Shown: positions 23,129-24,922 of the stretch, piece after piece
How positions within the stretch are numbered: position 1 is the first letter of the stretch
Layout: each line of letters opens with the position of its first letter
Source: Bacillota bacterium
GTDB taxonomy: Bacteria; Bacillota; Clostridia; Oscillospirales; Ethanoligenentaceae
Assembly: GCA_023391835.1 (NCBI GenBank)
Contig: JAEWAE010000012.1
Location: 1 to 24,922, forward strand
DNA: 24,922 nt
Direction: 5' to 3'
Made by a program: the position numbers and the translations under genes
The notes under the pieces: generated by a model
Seen by the model: only the letters and a program-made list of their open reading frames with translations
Databases searched by the model: none
Told to the model about the DNA's origin: nothing

Positions 23129-23162
23129 GGTGAATCTTTATGGAATAATCGTTGGATTCACC
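23129..23162. repeat. Inverted repeat upstream of the purine promoter
   Basis: Perfect 8-base arms GGTGAATC (23129-23136) and GATTCACC (23155-23162), 18 bases apart, lie between the end of the SPFH gene and the -35 box. It could be an operator or the 3' stem of the SPFH transcript; no U-run follows on the minus strand. Confidence 0.4.
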
Positions 23163-23191
23163 CGTTTTATTGGAATTTTGCAGCTCATCCG

Positions 23192-24202
23192 TCACATAGA
23201 CGAAGCGGACCCGCCCGCGCTTTGGGTCCCCGCATCCGGTATGGCCGGGGCGGCCTTGCCTTCATCCGGCGCCTTGCCGGTGACCAGCTCCTGCACCGAG
23301 ACCGCAAGCGACGCGATGGACTGCAGCTCCGAAGGAATGATGAGCTTGGTGGCCTTGCCGTCCGCCATCTTGGCGAGGGTCTCGAGGGATTTGAGCGCCA
23401 GCACGCGGTCACTGGGCGACGCGGCGTTGAGCATTTTCAAACTCTCGGCAAGGGCATGCTGCACGTTGAGGATCGCCTGGGCCTCGCCCTCGGCTTCGCG
23501 GATGCGGGCCTGCTTGTTGCCTTCGGCGCGCAGTACGGCGGATTCCTTTTCGCCCTCGGCCTTGAGGATCTGGGCAGCCTTCTGCCCCTCGGAAACCAGC
23601 ACCTGGCTGGCCTTCTCGCCCTCGGCGCGCAGCACCGACTGGCGGCGCTCCCGCTCGGCCTTCATCTGTTTTTCCATGGCGTCCTGTATTTCCCGGGGCG
23701 GGACGATATTTTTCAGCTCCACCCGGTTGACCTTGATGCCCCACGGGTCCGAGGCTTCGTCGAGAATCTGGCGGATCTTGGTGTTGATGACGTCGCGGGA
23801 GGTGAGCGTGTGATCCAGCTCCAGCTCGCCGATAATGTTACGTAGCGTGGTGGCGGTGAGATTCTCAATGGCGGCCACCGGGCGTTCCACCCCGTACGTA
23901 TACAGCTTGGGGTCGGTCACCTGGAAAAAGACGATGGTGTCGATCTGCATGGTGACGTTATCCTTGGTGATGACCGGCTGGGGCGGAAAATCCACCACCT
24001 GCTCCTTGAGGGAGACCACCTTGGCGATGCGGTCGATGAACGGCACCTTGAATTTGATGGAGCCCGACTCCCATGTGATATGGTAAGCGCCGAGTCGTTC
24101 CACCACATAGGCTTTGGCCTGCGGCACGATCTTAAAGCAGCTGATGAGCAGCACGATGACGGCGACGGCGAGCACAATCCAGACGGCGGTTACAAAATCC
24201 AT
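23192..24202 (-). CDS. SPFH/Band 7 domain membrane protein (stomatin/QmcA-like)
   Basis: Membrane scaffold protein of the stomatin-prohibitin-flotillin-HflK/C family, usually acting with an NfeD partner. The 336-aa protein has one N-terminal transmembrane segment (about 5-22), a Band 7 domain (about 25-185: KIVPQAKAYVVERLGAY, VSLKEQVVDFPPQPVITKDNV, VFFQVTDPKLYTYGV, LRNIIGELELDHTLTSRD, WGIKVNRVELKNI), then about four 11-residue EGEKxxxxLxA repeats (about 193-241) typical of the family's right-handed coiled coil, and a low-complexity tail. GAGGAGG precedes the ATG. It follows the nfeD gene by 14 bases in one operon. Function is inferred as membrane quality control or microdomain formation. Confidence 0.93.
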   Translation of the reverse strand: MDFVTAVWIVLAVAVIVLLISCFKIVPQAKAYVVERLGAYHITWESGSIKFKVPFIDRIAKVVSLKEQVVDFPPQPVITKDNVTMQIDTIVFFQVTDPKLYTYGVERPVAAIENLTATTLRNIIGELELDHTLTSRDVINTKIRQILDEASDPWGIKVNRVELKNIVPPREIQDAMEKQMKAERERRQSVLRAEGEKASQVLVSEGQKAAQILKAEGEKESAVLRAEGNKQARIREAEGEAQAILNVQHALAESLKMLNAASPSDRVLALKSLETLAKMADGKATKLIIPSELQSIASLAVSVQELVTGKAPDEGKAAPAIPDAGTQSAGGSASSM

Positions 24203-24216
24203 GGCGGCTCCTCCTC

Positions 24217-24687
24217 TTATTTACCGGATGCCCCGGAGGCATCCCCGCTGCCGGCGGGCACCGGCGTCACGATCAGACGGACCCCCTCGATGCGTTCCAC
24301 GCGCACCTGCGCGCCGGCCGGTATCACCGCGCCGTCGGCCGAACGGGCCGTCCACGGCACGCCGGAAATAACGGCCGACCCGGTGCCGGCGGCGTTGTCG
24401 ATATCCTGGGTGACACGGGCCGTGGCACCGATATTCCGGTCCGCATTGGTGCGAACCTTTTTCTGCCGCACAAAGCGGCGCACCAGCGGCCGGGTGAGCA
24501 AAAGCAGCACCCCCGACACGATGATAAAAACGCCGAACTGCGCCGGCACCGGCAGGTCGAAGGAAGCGGCCAGCAGCGCCAGCACGCCGCCCACCGACAG
24601 CCATATGGCCACCAGCTGGATGGTAGCCAGCTCGATCAGTGCGAACACGATGACCGCGACCAGCCAGAATATCATGATGCCGCTCAT
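24217..24687 (-). CDS. NfeD family membrane protein
   Basis: Short NfeD-type protein (156 aa) without the N-terminal ClpP-like protease domain of the long form. Hydrophobic segments are at about 4-21, 25-45 and 52-70, followed by a basic stretch (RPLVRRFVRQKK) and an OB-fold domain (about 85-145) with GTGSAVISGVPWTARSADG and IPAGAQVRVERIEGVRLIV. The ATG at 24687 is chosen because GGGAGGGAAGG lies directly before it; an ATG at 24708 would contain that site. It is first in a two-gene operon with the SPFH gene, the usual pairing. Confidence 0.9.
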   Translation of the reverse strand: MSGIMIFWLVAVIVFALIELATIQLVAIWLSVGGVLALLAASFDLPVPAQFGVFIIVSGVLLLLTRPLVRRFVRQKKVRTNADRNIGATARVTQDIDNAAGTGSAVISGVPWTARSADGAVIPAGAQVRVERIEGVRLIVTPVPAGSGDASGASGK

Positions 24688-24731
24688 TGCCTTCCCTCCC
24701 CCGATCATTTAATACCGTATATTGTAAATAT

Positions 24732-24760
24732 ATTGTAGCATGCGGCCACTTAAAACACAA
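24732..24760 (-). promoter_or_regulatory. Promoter of the nfeD-SPFH operon
   Basis: Minus strand: TTGTGT (24760-24755), 17-base spacer, TACAAT (24737-24732) preceded by TG one base upstream (extended -10). Confidence 0.7.
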
Positions 24761-24780
24761 TAGCGCCGTGCGGGGTCGCA

Positions 24781-24886
24781 CAGATTTTACGCAGGCAATC
24801 AAAACCACGCGTTGAACGCGTGGTATGCACCAGCCCTAGAAGGGCATATTACTGACATGCGTCTTAAGACGCATTGAAAAAATCTG
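24781..24886. repeat. Compact multi-hairpin element (REP/MITE-like)
   Basis: Three near-perfect hairpins follow each other: 24804-24824 (10-base arms), 24833-24845 (5-base arms, AGA loop) and 24857-24874 (9-base arms, an 18-base palindrome). All are enclosed by CAGATTTT (24781-24788) and AAAATCTG (24879-24886), a perfect 8-base inverted repeat. No open reading frame lies inside. The layout suggests a dispersed palindromic repeat or the non-coding remnant of an IS200/IS605-type element; copy number cannot be judged from this window. Confidence 0.6.
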
Positions 24887-24922
24887 CCAACCGCATTATC
24901 TTTACAGGCCGCCGCTAAAGCG

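Overview
The window comes from a GC-rich, spore-forming Gram-positive bacterium, most likely an uncultured member of the Clostridia (Oscillospiraceae/Ruminococcaceae-like). The evidence is a threonine T-box, the rny-ymdB-spoVS cluster, the yloU-fakA-recG order shared with other Firmicutes, strong AGGAGG-type ribosome sites, near-consensus sigma-A promoters, and an iron-sulfur PurF with a cleavable propeptide. Assignment below class level is inference. No rRNA, tRNA, CRISPR array, transposase or phage gene was found.

Left part (1-5440): thrS lies on the minus strand behind a complete T-box leader and ends at a perfect bidirectional terminator. A separate divergent promoter drives rny (RNase Y), followed by ymdB and spoVS. 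These three link RNA decay, a cyclic-nucleotide phosphodiesterase and sporulation. A short 11-codon frame just before rny may couple translation.

Middle (5441-13951): an orphan family-5 substrate-binding lipoprotein carries unusual Ser/Ala-rich linkers. It is followed by yloU (Asp23/Gls24), fakA (fatty acid kinase) and recG, then a 56-aa uncharacterised protein with its own terminator. A minus-strand histidine phosphatase and a plus-strand XRE regulator diverge from a palindrome-rich intergenic region.

Right part (13956-23110): a minus-strand purine cluster is transcribed in the order purE-purC-purF-purM-purN-prs-purH-purD. Its enzymes cover PRPP supply and most of the route from PRPP to IMP. 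purL/Q/S, purB and purK are absent here and must lie elsewhere if the route is complete. Three RNA control points sit on it: a structured leader ending in a strong terminator before purE (class not identified, 6S-like architecture possible), a ZTP (pfl) riboswitch with its own terminator directly before purH, and a promoter plus attenuator-like terminator before purD.

Right edge (23192-24922): an nfeD-SPFH (stomatin-like) membrane pair with its own promoter, then a compact element of three hairpins enclosed by a fourth inverted repeat, resembling a dispersed REP/MITE-type repeat. The best candidates for something new are the purE leader, the purD attenuator, the prs-ZTP-purH arrangement, the linker-bearing binding protein and the edge repeat. 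I saw no clear new protein system such as a defence island.
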